DNA from: Pseudomonas sp. RIT-PI-r
GTDB taxonomy: Bacteria > Pseudomonadota > Gammaproteobacteria > Pseudomonadales > Pseudomonadaceae
Direction of reading: 5' to 3'
NCBI RefSeq assembly: GCF_001297015.1
Contig: NZ_LIGE01000037.1
Location: forward strand, 290,748-354,747
DNA: 64,000 nucleotides
Below, piece by piece: positions 8,849-17,572 of the stretch. Position 1 is the stretch's first letter. Each line of letters opens with the position of its first letter. The notes below the pieces were generated by a model. That model saw only the letters and a list, made by a program, of their open reading frames with translations. It was not told the DNA's origin and did no database searches. The translations under genes and the position numbers were made by a program.

Positions 8849-10713
8849 CAGATATCCTCGATTTCATTCAGATTGCGCCCCGACAGAGCGGCTTTCACCG
8901 TCAGATCCATGCGGCGGGCAGCAAAGGCATCGGTCACTTGCGACAGACGCTTGGTCTGCTGCTCGATGGCATAACCATCAGTACCTTTCATCAGTTCGGC
9001 CAGCTCCTGCAGTTGCAGGTCGATAACCATGCGCTCTTCGGCGTCGAGCAACCGCTCGCCATCAACCTCAAGAGCGCCCTGCACCGCTTCGATCAGGCGC
9101 TGGGCATCGACTTGCTGCTCGCGCAGAACGCGGGCGACCTTGTCGTCATTGGCATGCTGGAACGAATCCTTGAGCATTTTGGCGATTTCGCCGTCGGTCA
9201 GACCGTAAGACGGCTTGACCTGAATGCTCGCCTCAACGCCCGAACCCAGTTCACGGGCAGAAACGCTGAGCAGACCGTCGGCGTCGACCTGGAAGGTCAC
9301 ACGAATTTTCGCTGCACCGGCGACCATCGCTGGAATGCCGCGCAATTCAAAGCGCGCCAGCGAGCGGCAGTCACTGATCAGCTCGCGCTCACCCTGCAGG
9401 ACGTGGATAGCCATGGCCGACTGGCCGTCTTTATAAGTAGTGAAATCTTGTGCGCGAGCGACGGGGATGGTGGTGTTACGCGGAATCACCTTCTCCATCA
9501 GGCCGCCCATGGTTTCCAGCCCCAGGGACAGCGGAATAACGTCGAGCAGCAGCAATTCGCCGCCATCGCGCTTGTTGCCAGCCAGCGTATCAGCCTGGAT
9601 CGCAGCACCGATGGCCACCACTTGATCCGGATCGATTTCAGTCAGCGGCTGACGACCGAAGGCTTCGGCAACGGCTTCGCGAACACGCGGCACGCGCGTC
9701 GAACCGCCGACCATGACCACAGCGTGTACGTCGTCCAGCTCGATACCGGAATCGCGAACGGCGCGGCGGCAGGCTTTCAGGCTGCGTGCGACCATTGGCT
9801 CGATCAGCGCATCGAAGGCTTCGCGGGTCAACGGCGCTTTCCAGTCGCCATAGGCCACTTCAACGCTGGCCGCATCGGTCAGGGCTTCTTTGGCCGCGCA
9901 AGCGGTTTGCAGCAGATTGCGTTGTGCGCCCGGATCGAGATCGGCGGACAGACCGGCGCTCTCGATGATCCAGCCGGCAATCGCGTGATCGAAGTCATCG
10001 CCGCCCAGCGCGCTGTCGCCGCCAGTGGCCAGCACTTCGAAAACACCGCCAGTCAGACGCAGAATCGAAATATCGAAAGTACCGCCACCCAGGTCATAAA
10101 TCGCGACCAGGCCTTCAGCGTGTTGATCCAGACCGTACGCCACAGCGGCTGCGGTCGGCTCATTGAGCAGACGCAACACATTCAGACCGGCGAGCTTGGC
10201 CGCATCTTTGGTGGCCTGACGCTGAGCATCGTCGAAATACGCCGGAACGGTGATCACCGCGCCGACCAGTTCGCCACCCAACGTCGCTTCAGCACGCTGA
10301 CGCAGGACTTTGAGGATGTCGGCAGAAACTTCGACCGGGCTTTTCGGGCCCTGCACGGTGTCGATGAACGGCATGTGCGATTCGCCGCCGACAAAGCGGT
10401 ACGGCAGTTGCTCGCCCAATTGCTTGACGTCGGACAGACCACGACCCATCAAGCGCTTGACCGACAGCACAGTGTTCAAAGGATCGGAAGACGCGGCCAG
10501 CTTGGCCGACTCGCCGACTTCGACGCGATCGGCGTGGTAACGCACGGCGGACGGCAGGATGACCTGCCCGTTGGCGTCGGCCAGCGGCTCGGAAAGACCA
10601 CTGCGCAACGCAGCGACCAGCGAATTGGTAGTGCCCAGGTCGATACCCACAGCCAGGCGACGCTGGTGCGGTTGAGGACTTTGGCCGGGTTCGGCGATCT
10701 GCAGTAGAGCCAT
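8848..10713 (-). CDS. hscA: Fe-S protein assembly chaperone HscA (Hsp70)
   Basis: Specialised Hsp70 that, with HscB, transfers clusters from IscU. 621 residues: ATPase domain with VGIDLGTTNSLVA, IYDLGGGTFDISIL and VGGSTRVPRVREAV, then a substrate-binding domain from about residue 390 (LLDVIPLSLGLETMGG). Placed between hscB and fdx as expected. A very long ORF on the opposite strand is a codon-bias shadow. Confidence 0.97.
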   Translation of the reverse strand: MALLQIAEPGQSPQPHQRRLAVGIDLGTTNSLVAALRSGLSEPLADANGQVILPSAVRYHADRVEVGESAKLAASSDPLNTVLSVKRLMGRGLSDVKQLGEQLPYRFVGGESHMPFIDTVQGPKSPVEVSADILKVLRQRAEATLGGELVGAVITVPAYFDDAQRQATKDAAKLAGLNVLRLLNEPTAAAVAYGLDQHAEGLVAIYDLGGGTFDISILRLTGGVFEVLATGGDSALGGDDFDHAIAGWIIESAGLSADLDPGAQRNLLQTACAAKEALTDAASVEVAYGDWKAPLTREAFDALIEPMVARSLKACRRAVRDSGIELDDVHAVVMVGGSTRVPRVREAVAEAFGRQPLTEIDPDQVVAIGAAIQADTLAGNKRDGGELLLLDVIPLSLGLETMGGLMEKVIPRNTTIPVARAQDFTTYKDGQSAMAIHVLQGERELISDCRSLARFELRGIPAMVAGAAKIRVTFQVDADGLLSVSARELGSGVEASIQVKPSYGLTDGEIAKMLKDSFQHANDDKVARVLREQQVDAQRLIEAVQGALEVDGERLLDAEERMVIDLQLQELAELMKGTDGYAIEQQTKRLSQVTDAFAARRMDLTVKAALSGRNLNEIEDI

Positions 10714-10764
10714 GGTAATCAGGTCTTGTCTGTCTATCAGGCGTGCATTCAGGGCAGCACTGGG

Positions 10765-11286
10765 TTAATCGTCGAGGCGCTCTTCTAACTGGCGCACTTC
10801 GTAGGTGAGCTTGTCGAGAAACTGCATGCGCCGCATCAGGCGTTCAGCCTGTTCGCGTTGCGCTGCATCATCCCAACAGGCTGCGAAGCTTTCGTTGAGT
10901 TCTTCCTGAGCCACTTTCAGACGACGCTTGAATACCGCGACACCGTCGAGGTCGGCACTGTCCTGAAGGTCTTCAAGCTCTTCGCGCCATTGCATCTGCT
11001 GCAGAAGAAACTCGGGATCATGGACAGTGACTTCCATCGGCACTTCATGCCCGCTGATGGTCAGCAGGTAGCGTGCGCGCTGGGCCGGACTCTTGAGCGT
11101 CTGATAGGCGTCGTTGAGCCGCGCAGACTGCTCGAGTGCCGTGCGCTGCTCACGCTCGGAAGCGTCGGCGAAGCGGTCAGGATGAACGCCGCGCGCCAAC
11201 TCGCGATAGCGCGTGGCCAACTGCTCGAGATCCAGACGGAAACCCGGTTGCAGCTCGAATAAAGCGAAATGACAAGGAATACCCAC
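10765..11286 (-). CDS. hscB: Co-chaperone HscB (J-domain)
   Basis: 173-residue J-protein that delivers IscU to HscA. The HPD motif is present (ARGVHPDRFADAS), followed by the C-terminal helical IscU-binding domain. The start chosen is GTG at 11284-11286 (V/M-GIPCHFALFELQPGF), matching the family N-terminus; a longer ORF reaching 11325 overlaps iscA and lacks similarity. The spacing to iscA is 8 bp. Confidence 0.93.
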   Translation of the reverse strand: MGIPCHFALFELQPGFRLDLEQLATRYRELARGVHPDRFADASEREQRTALEQSARLNDAYQTLKSPAQRARYLLTISGHEVPMEVTVHDPEFLLQQMQWREELEDLQDSADLDGVAVFKRRLKVAQEELNESFAACWDDAAQREQAERLMRRMQFLDKLTYEVRQLEERLDD

Positions 11287-11294
11287 GACAAGCC

Positions 11295-11618
11295 TCAGAT
11301 GTTGAAGCTTTCGCCGCAGCCACATTCACCGCGTACGTTGGGGTTGTTGAACTTGAAGCCTTCGTTCAACCCTTCCTTGACGAAGTCGAGCTCGGTGCCG
11401 TCCAGGTAGGCGAGGCTTTTAGGGTCGATGATCACTTTTTCGCCGTGACTCTCGAACACCTGATCCTCTGCAACCACCTCGTCGACAAACTCCAGCACGT
11501 AGGCAAGGCCGGAACAGCCTGTGGTGCGAACACCCAGACGAATCCCTTCACCTTTGCCGCGCCCGTCGAGGGAGCGCCGCACGTGTCGAGCAGCCGCTTC
11601 TGTCATGCTGATAGCCAT
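11295..11618 (-). CDS. iscA: Fe-S assembly A-type carrier IscA
   Basis: 107-residue A-type carrier. Conserved cysteines: TTGCSGLAY and the C-terminal GECGCGESF. Start at 11618 (MAISMTEAAARHVRRSL) rather than 11642, because the shorter form matches the family and clears the iscU stop. Confidence 0.95.
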   Translation of the reverse strand: MAISMTEAAARHVRRSLDGRGKGEGIRLGVRTTGCSGLAYVLEFVDEVVAEDQVFESHGEKVIIDPKSLAYLDGTELDFVKEGLNEGFKFNNPNVRGECGCGESFNI

Positions 11619-11628
11619 CGGTGACTCC

Positions 11629-12039
11629 TTACTCGTCGCCAAATCCAGAAAGTGAGATCAAGCCTTTCTTCTGCTTGTAATCGCGAACAGCCGCTTTGAT
11701 AGCGTCTTCAGCCAGTACCGAGCAGTGAATTTTCACTGGTGGCAGAGCCAGTTCTTCGGCCAGCTGGGTGTTCTTGATGGTTTCGGCTTCGTCCAGAGTC
11801 TTGCCCTTCATCCACTCGGTGGCGAGGGAGCTGGAAGCGATGGCCGAACCGCAGCCGTAGGTCTTGAACTTGGCATCTTCGATGATGCCAGCGTCGTTGA
11901 CCTTGATTTGAAGACGCATTACGTCGCCGCACGCCGGAGCGCCGACCATGCCGGTGCCGACATCAGGATCTTCCGCGTTCATCTTGCCGACGTTGCGCGG
12001 GTTTTCGTAGTGGTCGATGACCTTTTCGCTGTAAGCCAT
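11629..12039 (-). CDS. iscU: Fe-S cluster scaffold IscU
   Basis: Scaffold on which [2Fe-2S] clusters form. 136 residues; cluster ligands visible in GAPACGDVMRLQI, the GCGSAIASSSLATEW block, and the LPPVKIHCSVLAEDAI block that HscA recognises (LPPVK). Compared with the usual ~128 residues it has an additional C-terminal tail ISLSGFGDE after DYKQKKGL. Located between iscS and iscA. Confidence 0.95.
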   Translation of the reverse strand: MAYSEKVIDHYENPRNVGKMNAEDPDVGTGMVGAPACGDVMRLQIKVNDAGIIEDAKFKTYGCGSAIASSSLATEWMKGKTLDEAETIKNTQLAEELALPPVKIHCSVLAEDAIKAAVRDYKQKKGLISLSGFGDE

Positions 12040-12139
12040 GATTCTTAATCCTCACTCATCAGGGCCGCTCTTCAGCCCTGCAACTGCGCTGCGTAAACCG
12101 CCGCGTCGCTACAGGATCTGTATCCGGCGGCTTCTATAT

Positions 12140-13354
12140 TTAGTGTGCCGCCCACTCGATTTTCGAGATATCGACGCCGTCTTTGTACATGTCCCACAGC
12201 GGCGACAGAGCGCGCAGCTTGGTAACGGCCTCGCAGACTTTCTGCGCGGCGTAGTCGATTTCTTCTTCGGTAGTGAAACGGCCGAAGGTGAAGCGGATCG
12301 AGCTGTGTGCCAGCTCGTCGTTGCGGCCCAGGGCGCGCAGTACGTACGAAGGCTCCAAGGACGCCGAGGTGCAGGCCGAACCGGACGACACTGCCAGATC
12401 CTTGAGCGCCATGATCAGCGACTCGCCTTCAACGTAGTTGAAGCTCAGGTTCAGGTTGTGCGGAACGCGGGCGGTCAGGCTGCCGTTGACGTACAGCTCT
12501 TCCAGATGCTCGACCTGCTTGTAGAAGCGGTCGCTCAACGCTTTGATACGGACGTTTTCGGCAGCCATGTCTTCTTTGGCTACGCGGAACGCTTCGCCCA
12601 TGCCGACGATCTGGTGGGTCGCCAGGGTGCCGGAACGCATGCCACGCTCGTGACCGCCGCCGTGCATGGTCGCTTCGATGCGCACACGCGGCTTGCGGCT
12701 GACGTACAGCGCGCCGATGCCTTTAGGGCCGTAGGTCTTGTGAGCGGAGAACGACATCATGTCGACTTTCAGTTTCTGCAGGTCGATCTCGACCTTGCCA
12801 GTGGACTGAGCGGCGTCGACGTGGAACAGGATGCCCTTGGCGCGGAGCATTTCGCCGATAGCAGCAATGTCGTTGACGGTGCCGATTTCGTTGTTCACGT
12901 GCATCACGGAGACCAGGATGGTGTCTTCGCGCAGTGCAGCTTCAATCATGGCCGGAGTGATCAGGCCGTCTTCTGTCGGCTCGAGGTAGGTCACTTCGAA
13001 ACCTTCACGCTCCAGTTGGCGCATGGTGTCGAGGACAGCCTTGTGCTCAATCTTCGAGGTGATCAGGTGCTTGCCCTTGGAGCCGTAGAAATGCGCCGCA
13101 CCCTTGATAGCCAGGTTGTCGGATTCGGTAGCGCCGGAGGTCCAGACGATTTCGCGCGGGTCGGCGTTGACCAGATCGGCCACCTGACGACGGGCGTTTT
13201 CGACGGACTCTTCAGCTTTCCAGCCAAACACGTGGGAACGGGACGCCGGGTTACCGAAGTTTCCGTCGACCAGCAGGCATTCACTCATTTTTTGCGCAAC
13301 GCGCGGATCGACCGGGGTGGTCGCAGAGTAATCAAGGTAAATCGGCAATTTCAT
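12140..13354 (-). CDS. iscS: Cysteine desulfurase IscS
   Basis: PLP enzyme supplying sulfur for Fe-S clusters and tRNA thiolation. 404 residues. PLP lysine in SFSAHKTYGPKGIGALY, catalytic cysteine loop in SSGSACTSASLEPSYVLRALG, C-terminal IscU-binding end WDMYKDGVDISKIEWAAH. Sits between iscR and iscU. Confidence 0.98.
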   Translation of the reverse strand: MKLPIYLDYSATTPVDPRVAQKMSECLLVDGNFGNPASRSHVFGWKAEESVENARRQVADLVNADPREIVWTSGATESDNLAIKGAAHFYGSKGKHLITSKIEHKAVLDTMRQLEREGFEVTYLEPTEDGLITPAMIEAALREDTILVSVMHVNNEIGTVNDIAAIGEMLRAKGILFHVDAAQSTGKVEIDLQKLKVDMMSFSAHKTYGPKGIGALYVSRKPRVRIEATMHGGGHERGMRSGTLATHQIVGMGEAFRVAKEDMAAENVRIKALSDRFYKQVEHLEELYVNGSLTARVPHNLNLSFNYVEGESLIMALKDLAVSSGSACTSASLEPSYVLRALGRNDELAHSSIRFTFGRFTTEEEIDYAAQKVCEAVTKLRALSPLWDMYKDGVDISKIEWAAH

Positions 13355-13401
13355 GGACTATCTCCTAAATCAGGGCTGGCGTACCGCTAGCTCTTCGGCT
13401 G

Positions 13402-13893
13402 TCATTCGACGGCGGACGCTTCAATCTTGTCCAGGCGTGGCGCCTTGCTGTTGCAACGGCGCTGGTCCTGACGCTGGGCTACTTCTTGCACCTCACGGCG
13501 AGTTACAAGATCAGCCAAGCTGATACCACTTAGAAATTCGTGAATCTGCAGACTCAGATCGCACCACAGATGGTGGGTCAGGCAGGTGTCGCCGGAATGG
13601 CAATCGCCCTGGCCCTGGCACTTGGTGGCATCAACCGATTCGTTTACTGCATCGATCACCTGGGCGACCTGAATGCCCTGCATGTCGCGGGACAATTGGT
13701 AGCCGCCACCCGGACCGCGAACACTGGAAACCAGGTTGCTGCGGCGCAGCTTGGCGAACAGCTGCTCGAGGTAAGACAGGGAGATGCCTTGGCGCTCGGA
13801 GATATCGGCCAGGGACACGGGCCCGTGCTGCGCGTGCAACGCCAGGTCAAGCATGGCGGTCACGGCGTATCGGCCTTTTGTAGTCAGTCGCAT
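13402..13893 (-). CDS. iscR: Fe-S sensing Rrf2-type repressor IscR
   Basis: [2Fe-2S] regulator of the isc operon. 163 residues: N-terminal winged HTH (MRLTTKGRYAVTAMLDLALH), and the three cluster cysteines in TKCQGQGDCHSGDTCLTHHLW. First gene of the operon, preceded by an IscR-type promoter at about 13925-13957, so autoregulation is likely. Confidence 0.97.
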   Translation of the reverse strand: MRLTTKGRYAVTAMLDLALHAQHGPVSLADISERQGISLSYLEQLFAKLRRSNLVSSVRGPGGGYQLSRDMQGIQVAQVIDAVNESVDATKCQGQGDCHSGDTCLTHHLWCDLSLQIHEFLSGISLADLVTRREVQEVAQRQDQRRCNSKAPRLDKIEASAVE

Positions 13894-13924
13894 GGACAGT
13901 TACCACGGAGTTCAGAATGGGGCG

Positions 13925-13957
13925 AGTATGCAATTCCCGAGTATTTAAGTCAACTTT
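13925..13957 (-). promoter_or_regulatory. isc operon promoter with IscR type-1-like box
   Basis: Minus strand -35 TTGACT (48-53 of the 139xx block) and -10 CATACT (13925-13930) with a 17-bp spacer. The -35 is embedded in AAGTTGACTTAAATACTCGG, closely resembling the IscR type-1 site of the E. coli iscR promoter. This supports repression by holo-IscR. The transcription start was not tested. Confidence 0.75.
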
Positions 13958-14051
13958 AAGACCTAGTACTTTAGTCAGGATTACCCGCAAAAGAGCGCGC
14001 GAATGATAGCAGGGTCTGCGGCCTAATGGCACACCGGCCGGCGCAAGCTTC

Positions 14052-14132
14052 TGTAGGAGCTGCCGCAGGCTGCGATCTTTTGATTTTGCTCTATAGAAGA
14101 TCAAGGGATCGCAGCCTTCGGCAGCTCCTACA
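14052..14132. repeat. REP pair (GTAGGAGCTGCC type)
   Basis: Two inverted copies of TGTAGGAGCTGCCGCAGGCTGCGATC / its complement separated by ~25 bp, forming a long hairpin downstream of cysE. A related single copy is at 40055-40088. Confidence 0.85.
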
Positions 14133-14138
14133 CAGGGC

Positions 14139-14918
14139 TTAGCTGGCTTTGGACTCGTCTTTGCCTTTGACGCAGGCGAAGTCTTCTTCACGCAGTTCAG
14201 GCAGATCTTTCGCACAATAATTGCTGCCAAGATCCTTCAGCGCACCACACATCCCTTCCAGCCGTCCGTCCACCGCTTGCAGGTGATCGAGCAACTGACC
14301 GATGGCGCGCGCCACCGGGTCGGGCATGTCTTCGCTGACGCCATAGGCATCGAAGCCGATCTTCTCGGCCATGGCCTTGCGCTTGGCGTCCTGCTCCTCG
14401 TCAGACTTGACGATGATCCGCCCCGGAATACCGACAACTGTGGCGCCCGGCGGCACTTCTTTGGTCACTACAGCGTTGGAACCAACCTTGGCGCCGGCGC
14501 CGACCGTGAACGGGCCAAGCACCTTGGCGCCAGCCCCCACAACCACACCATCACCCAACGTCGGGTGACGCTTGCCTTTGTTCCAGCTGGTGCCACCCAG
14601 AGTTACACCCTGATAAATGGTCACGTCATCGCCAATCTCGGCGGTTTCACCGATGACGATGCCCATGCCGTGGTCGATAAAGAAGCGTCGACCGACTTTG
14701 GCGCCCGGATGAATCTCGATGCCGGTCAACCAGCGTCCGAAGTTCGACACCAGCCGCGCCAGCCATTTCAGCTCGTTACGCCAGAGCATGCCGGCCAATC
14801 GATGAATCCAGATGGCATGCATGCCGGGGTAGCAGGTCAGGACTTCAAAAGCGTTACGCGCCGCCGGGTCTCGATGGAAAACGCTCTGGATATCTTCACG
14901 CAAACGCTCAAACATCAT
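14139..14918 (-). CDS. cysE: Serine O-acetyltransferase
   Basis: Makes O-acetylserine from serine and acetyl-CoA, the committed step of cysteine synthesis. 259 residues with the left-handed beta-helix hexapeptides (IDHGMGIVIGETAEIGDDVTIYQGVTLGG, HPTLGDGVVVGAGAKVLGPFTVG). Next to the isc operon, where it can supply cysteine for IscS. Its start is 1 bp from the trmJ stop, so both are probably co-transcribed. Confidence 0.95.
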   Translation of the reverse strand: MMFERLREDIQSVFHRDPAARNAFEVLTCYPGMHAIWIHRLAGMLWRNELKWLARLVSNFGRWLTGIEIHPGAKVGRRFFIDHGMGIVIGETAEIGDDVTIYQGVTLGGTSWNKGKRHPTLGDGVVVGAGAKVLGPFTVGAGAKVGSNAVVTKEVPPGATVVGIPGRIIVKSDEEQDAKRKAMAEKIGFDAYGVSEDMPDPVARAIGQLLDHLQAVDGRLEGMCGALKDLGSNYCAKDLPELREEDFACVKGKDESKAS

Positions 14919-15689
14919 TTAGTCCTTCCGCTTAAGAAGCTCACCACGGGCCGCCTTCTGGGTTTCCGTGAGGATGCCACGCAAAATATTCATTTCCGCC
15001 CGGCTGACCGAGCTGCGTCCATACAACCGGCGCAGGCGCGCCATCAAGTGCCGTGGTTTTTCCGGATCGAGGAATTCGATGGCGACCAGCGTCTGCTCCA
15101 AGTGCTCATAAAAGCGCTCCAGCTCATCCATGGTCGCCAGCTCGGCGCTTTTCACCGAGGCCACTTCTTCTTTCTCGATCTTGCTCGGCTGACCTTGTGC
15201 AGCCAGCCAGGCCATGCGCACTTCGTAGCTCAACACCTGCACCGCCGCGCCAAGGTTCAGCGAGCTGAACTCCGGATCGGAGGGGATGTGCACGTGAAAG
15301 TGACATCGCTGCAGCTCTTCGTTGGTCAGGCCGGAATCTTCACGACCGAACACCAGCGCAATTTCAGCACCCTGCCCGGCCTCCTCGACCACTTTGGTAC
15401 CGCACTCGCGCGGATCAAGCAGTGGCCAGGGGATTCGACGGTCACGGGCGCTGGTGCCAAGCACCAGATTGCAGCCGACCAAGGCATCTTCCAGGGTGGC
15501 GACGACTTGTGCGCTTTCAAGAATGTCACCGGCACCGGAGGCGCGAGCATCGGCCTCGTGATGCGGAAACAGGCGCGGTTCGACCAGCACCAATCGCGAC
15601 AGACCCATGTTTTTCATGGCGCGCGCGGCCCCGCCGATGTTGCCGGGGTGGCTGGTATTGACCAGGACGACACGAATGTTCTGCAGCAA
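14919..15689 (-). CDS. trmJ: tRNA (cytidine/uridine-32-2'-O)-methyltransferase TrmJ
   Basis: SPOUT methyltransferase of tRNA position 32. 256 residues. N-terminus IRVVLVNTSHPGNIGGAARAMKNMGL, knot region ALVFGREDSGLTNEELQRC and SLNLGAAVQVLSYE. Divergent from suhB, as in other Pseudomonas. Confidence 0.95.
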   Translation of the reverse strand: MLQNIRVVLVNTSHPGNIGGAARAMKNMGLSRLVLVEPRLFPHHEADARASGAGDILESAQVVATLEDALVGCNLVLGTSARDRRIPWPLLDPRECGTKVVEEAGQGAEIALVFGREDSGLTNEELQRCHFHVHIPSDPEFSSLNLGAAVQVLSYEVRMAWLAAQGQPSKIEKEEVASVKSAELATMDELERFYEHLEQTLVAIEFLDPEKPRHLMARLRRLYGRSSVSRAEMNILRGILTETQKAARGELLKRKD

Positions 15690-15770
15690 GGGAGGCGCTC
15701 TCGGACACAGGAAAGGGGTGCAAATCTTACAGAACAGCCTACCGTTAAGCTATGAAAGCGAACAGCGTCC

Positions 15771-15798
15771 TTCACCTGAAGAAAAGTTCTGATAGAAT
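15771..15798 (+). promoter_or_regulatory. Probable sigma-70 promoter of suhB
   Basis: -35-like TTCACC (15771-15776), 16-bp spacer, -10-like TAGAAT (15793-15798), 36 bp before the suhB ATG, which has an AGGTGA ribosome site. Confidence 0.5.
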
Positions 15799-15834
15799 GC
15801 GCGGCTTTCTTTAACAACCTTAGGTGACACATCC

Positions 15835-16653
15835 ATGCAGCCCATGCTGAATATCGCGCTGCGCGCCGCCCGCAGCGCCAGTGAACTGATCTTCCGCTCC
15901 ATCGAGCGCCTGGATACCATCAAGGTCGACGAAAAAGACGCCAAGGATTATGTATCCGAGGTTGATCGCGCCGCTGAACAGAAAATCATCGACGCGCTGC
16001 GCAAGGCTTACCCGAACCACTCGATCCGCGGTGAAGAGACTGGCCTGCACGCCGGTACCGGCATCGAAGGCGAAGAGTACTTGTGGATCATCGATCCACT
16101 GGACGGCACCGCCAACTTCCTGCGCGGCATTCCTCACTTCGCTGTCAGCATTGCCTGCAAGTACCGTGGTCGCCTGGAACACGCTGTTGTTCTGGATCCG
16201 GTTCGCCAGGAAGAATTCACCGCCAGCCGTGGTCGCGGCGCTCAACTGAACGGTCGCCGTCTGCGCGTCAGCGGTCGTACCAGCCTCGACGGCGCCCTGC
16301 TGGGTACCGGCTTCCCGTTCCGTGACGATCAAATGGACAACCTGGAAAACTACCTGGGCATGTTCCGCGCCCTGGTTGGCCAGACTGCCGGCATCCGTCG
16401 CGCTGGCTCGGCGAGCCTGGACCTGGCTTACGTGGCTGCTGGTCGCTTCGATGCGTTCTGGGAGTCGGGTCTGTCCGAGTGGGACATGGCTGCAGGCGCC
16501 CTGCTGATTCAAGAAGCTGGCGGCCTGGTGAGCGACTTCACCGGCGGTCACGACTTCCTTGAAAAAGGCCACATCGTTGCCGGCAACACCAAATGCTTCA
16601 AGGCAGTTCTGACGGCGATCCAGCCGCACCTGCCGGCTTCGCTGAAGCGCTAA
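15835..16653 (+). CDS. suhB: Inositol-1-monophosphatase / Nus complex factor SuhB
   Basis: Mg-dependent phosphatase family member; in E. coli also an rRNA antitermination factor, in P. aeruginosa linked to virulence gene control. 272 residues. Metal-site motifs: GEE in IRGEETGLH, WIIDPLDGTANFLRG and SEWDMAAGALLIQEAGG. Plus strand, followed by a UUCG terminator. Confidence 0.96.
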   Translation: MQPMLNIALRAARSASELIFRSIERLDTIKVDEKDAKDYVSEVDRAAEQKIIDALRKAYPNHSIRGEETGLHAGTGIEGEEYLWIIDPLDGTANFLRGIPHFAVSIACKYRGRLEHAVVLDPVRQEEFTASRGRGAQLNGRRLRVSGRTSLDGALLGTGFPFRDDQMDNLENYLGMFRALVGQTAGIRRAGSASLDLAYVAAGRFDAFWESGLSEWDMAAGALLIQEAGGLVSDFTGGHDFLEKGHIVAGNTKCFKAVLTAIQPHLPASLKR

Positions 16654-16668
16654 GCTTCCGGCGAGACG

Positions 16669-16697
16669 AAAAAAGCACCCTTCGGGGTGCTTTTTTT
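16669..16697 (+). terminator. suhB terminator
   Basis: AAAAAGCACCC-TTCG-GGGTGCTTTTTTT: a cUUCGg-capped stem with T-tract, 15 bp after the suhB stop; symmetrical A-tract could also serve the minus strand. Confidence 0.9.
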
Positions 16698-16735
16698 ATG
16701 TCTGGAACTCGCCAAGCGCCACACCACGAGACCAA

Positions 16736-16826
16736 TGTAGGAGTGAGCCTGCTCACGATAGCGGTGTATCAGCCACCACCTGCATCGAATGATAAATAGC
16801 TATCGCGAGCAGGCTCACTCCTACAG
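16736..16826. repeat. REP pair (GTAGGAGTGAGCCTGCTC type)
   Basis: Inverted copies TGTAGGAGTGAGCCTGCTC and GAGCAGGCTCACTCCTACA separated by ~50 bp, in the convergent gap between suhB and the glycine-zipper gene. Confidence 0.85.
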
Positions 16827-16858
16827 GGGATTTGTTGCGCGGCTTAAATGGCGGGCAC

Positions 16859-16886
16859 AAAAAAAGCACCCCGCAGGGTGCTTCTT
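16859..16886 (-). terminator. Terminator of the glycine-zipper gene
   Basis: Minus strand AAGCACCC/GGGTGCTT stem with loop CTGC followed by seven T residues, just past the stop at 16903. Confidence 0.85.
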
Positions 16887-16902
16887 TTAAAACAGTCGGT
16901 TC

Positions 16903-17451
16903 TTACTGAGCCGGCTCATTCTGCGACAGAATCAGCTTGCCTTCCTTGTCGACCGGAATCTGGTTGCCCGGATCGCGATCCATCCGCACTTTGCCTTCCT
17001 TGCCATCGAGCGAGTAACGCACGTCGTAACCGACGACCTTGTCACTGATGTCATTGACCGTGTTGCAGCGGGTCTGCGTGGTGGTGTAGGTGTCACGCTC
17101 TTGCATGCCTTCCTGCACCTTGTTACCCGCATAACCGCCGCCGACTGCACCGGCTACCGTGGCAATTTTCTTGCCGGTGCCGCCGCCAATCTGATTACCC
17201 AGCAAACCACCTGCCAGCGCACCGACGACGGTACCGGCAATCTGGTGTTGATCCTTTACCGGTGCCTGACGAGTCACTGCCACGTCCTTGCACACTTCAC
17301 GTGGAGTCTTGATCTGTGTTTTAACCGGCTCAACGGCCAACACTTGCGCATACTCAGGGCCGCTTTTAACCAGGCTGTAGGTGGCAACAGCACCCCCGGC
17401 AGTCACACCGACAGCACCCAATACCGCACCAACCAGTAACGACTTGTTCAC
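16903..17451 (-). CDS. Glycine-zipper (2TM) surface-antigen-like envelope protein
   Basis: 182-residue protein of the Rick_17kDa/glycine-zipper 2TM family. N-terminal hydrophobic segment (SLLVGAVLGAVGVTAGGAVATYSLV) anchors or exports it; the glycine zipper is in AGTVVGALAGGLLGNQIGGGTGKKIATVAGAVGGGYAGNKVQEGMQ. The C-terminal part carries a small beta-type tail (VGYDVRYSLDGKEGKVRMDRDPG). The function is unproven, probably envelope integrity. Single gene between two terminators. Confidence 0.8.
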   Translation of the reverse strand: MNKSLLVGAVLGAVGVTAGGAVATYSLVKSGPEYAQVLAVEPVKTQIKTPREVCKDVAVTRQAPVKDQHQIAGTVVGALAGGLLGNQIGGGTGKKIATVAGAVGGGYAGNKVQEGMQERDTYTTTQTRCNTVNDISDKVVGYDVRYSLDGKEGKVRMDRDPGNQIPVDKEGKLILSQNEPAQ

Positions 17452-17510
17452 ATGAACCTCCTGACCATCACATGCGGGACGCGCCCGCGCTTCTCCCAGC
17501 CTTGGAGCAT

Positions 17511-17544
17511 AAAAAAAGGCGCGAGTTCAACTCGCGCCTTTCTT
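17511..17544 (-). terminator. Terminator of the sec operon
   Basis: Minus strand stem GGCGCGAG/CTCGCGCC with a 5-nt loop and a T7 tract, 29 bp past the secF stop. Confidence 0.9.
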
Positions 17545-17572
17545 GGGCTGACAGCCGGGGAAGCGATGGCCG

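Noticed and set aside
8938..10707. 589-codon ORF on the plus strand opposite hscA, and similar long ORFs opposite hisS, iscS, secD, tgt, queA, hmp and ispG
   Set aside because: High GC3 codon use leaves the complementary frame open; these lack recognisable domains and mirror genes with clear motifs.
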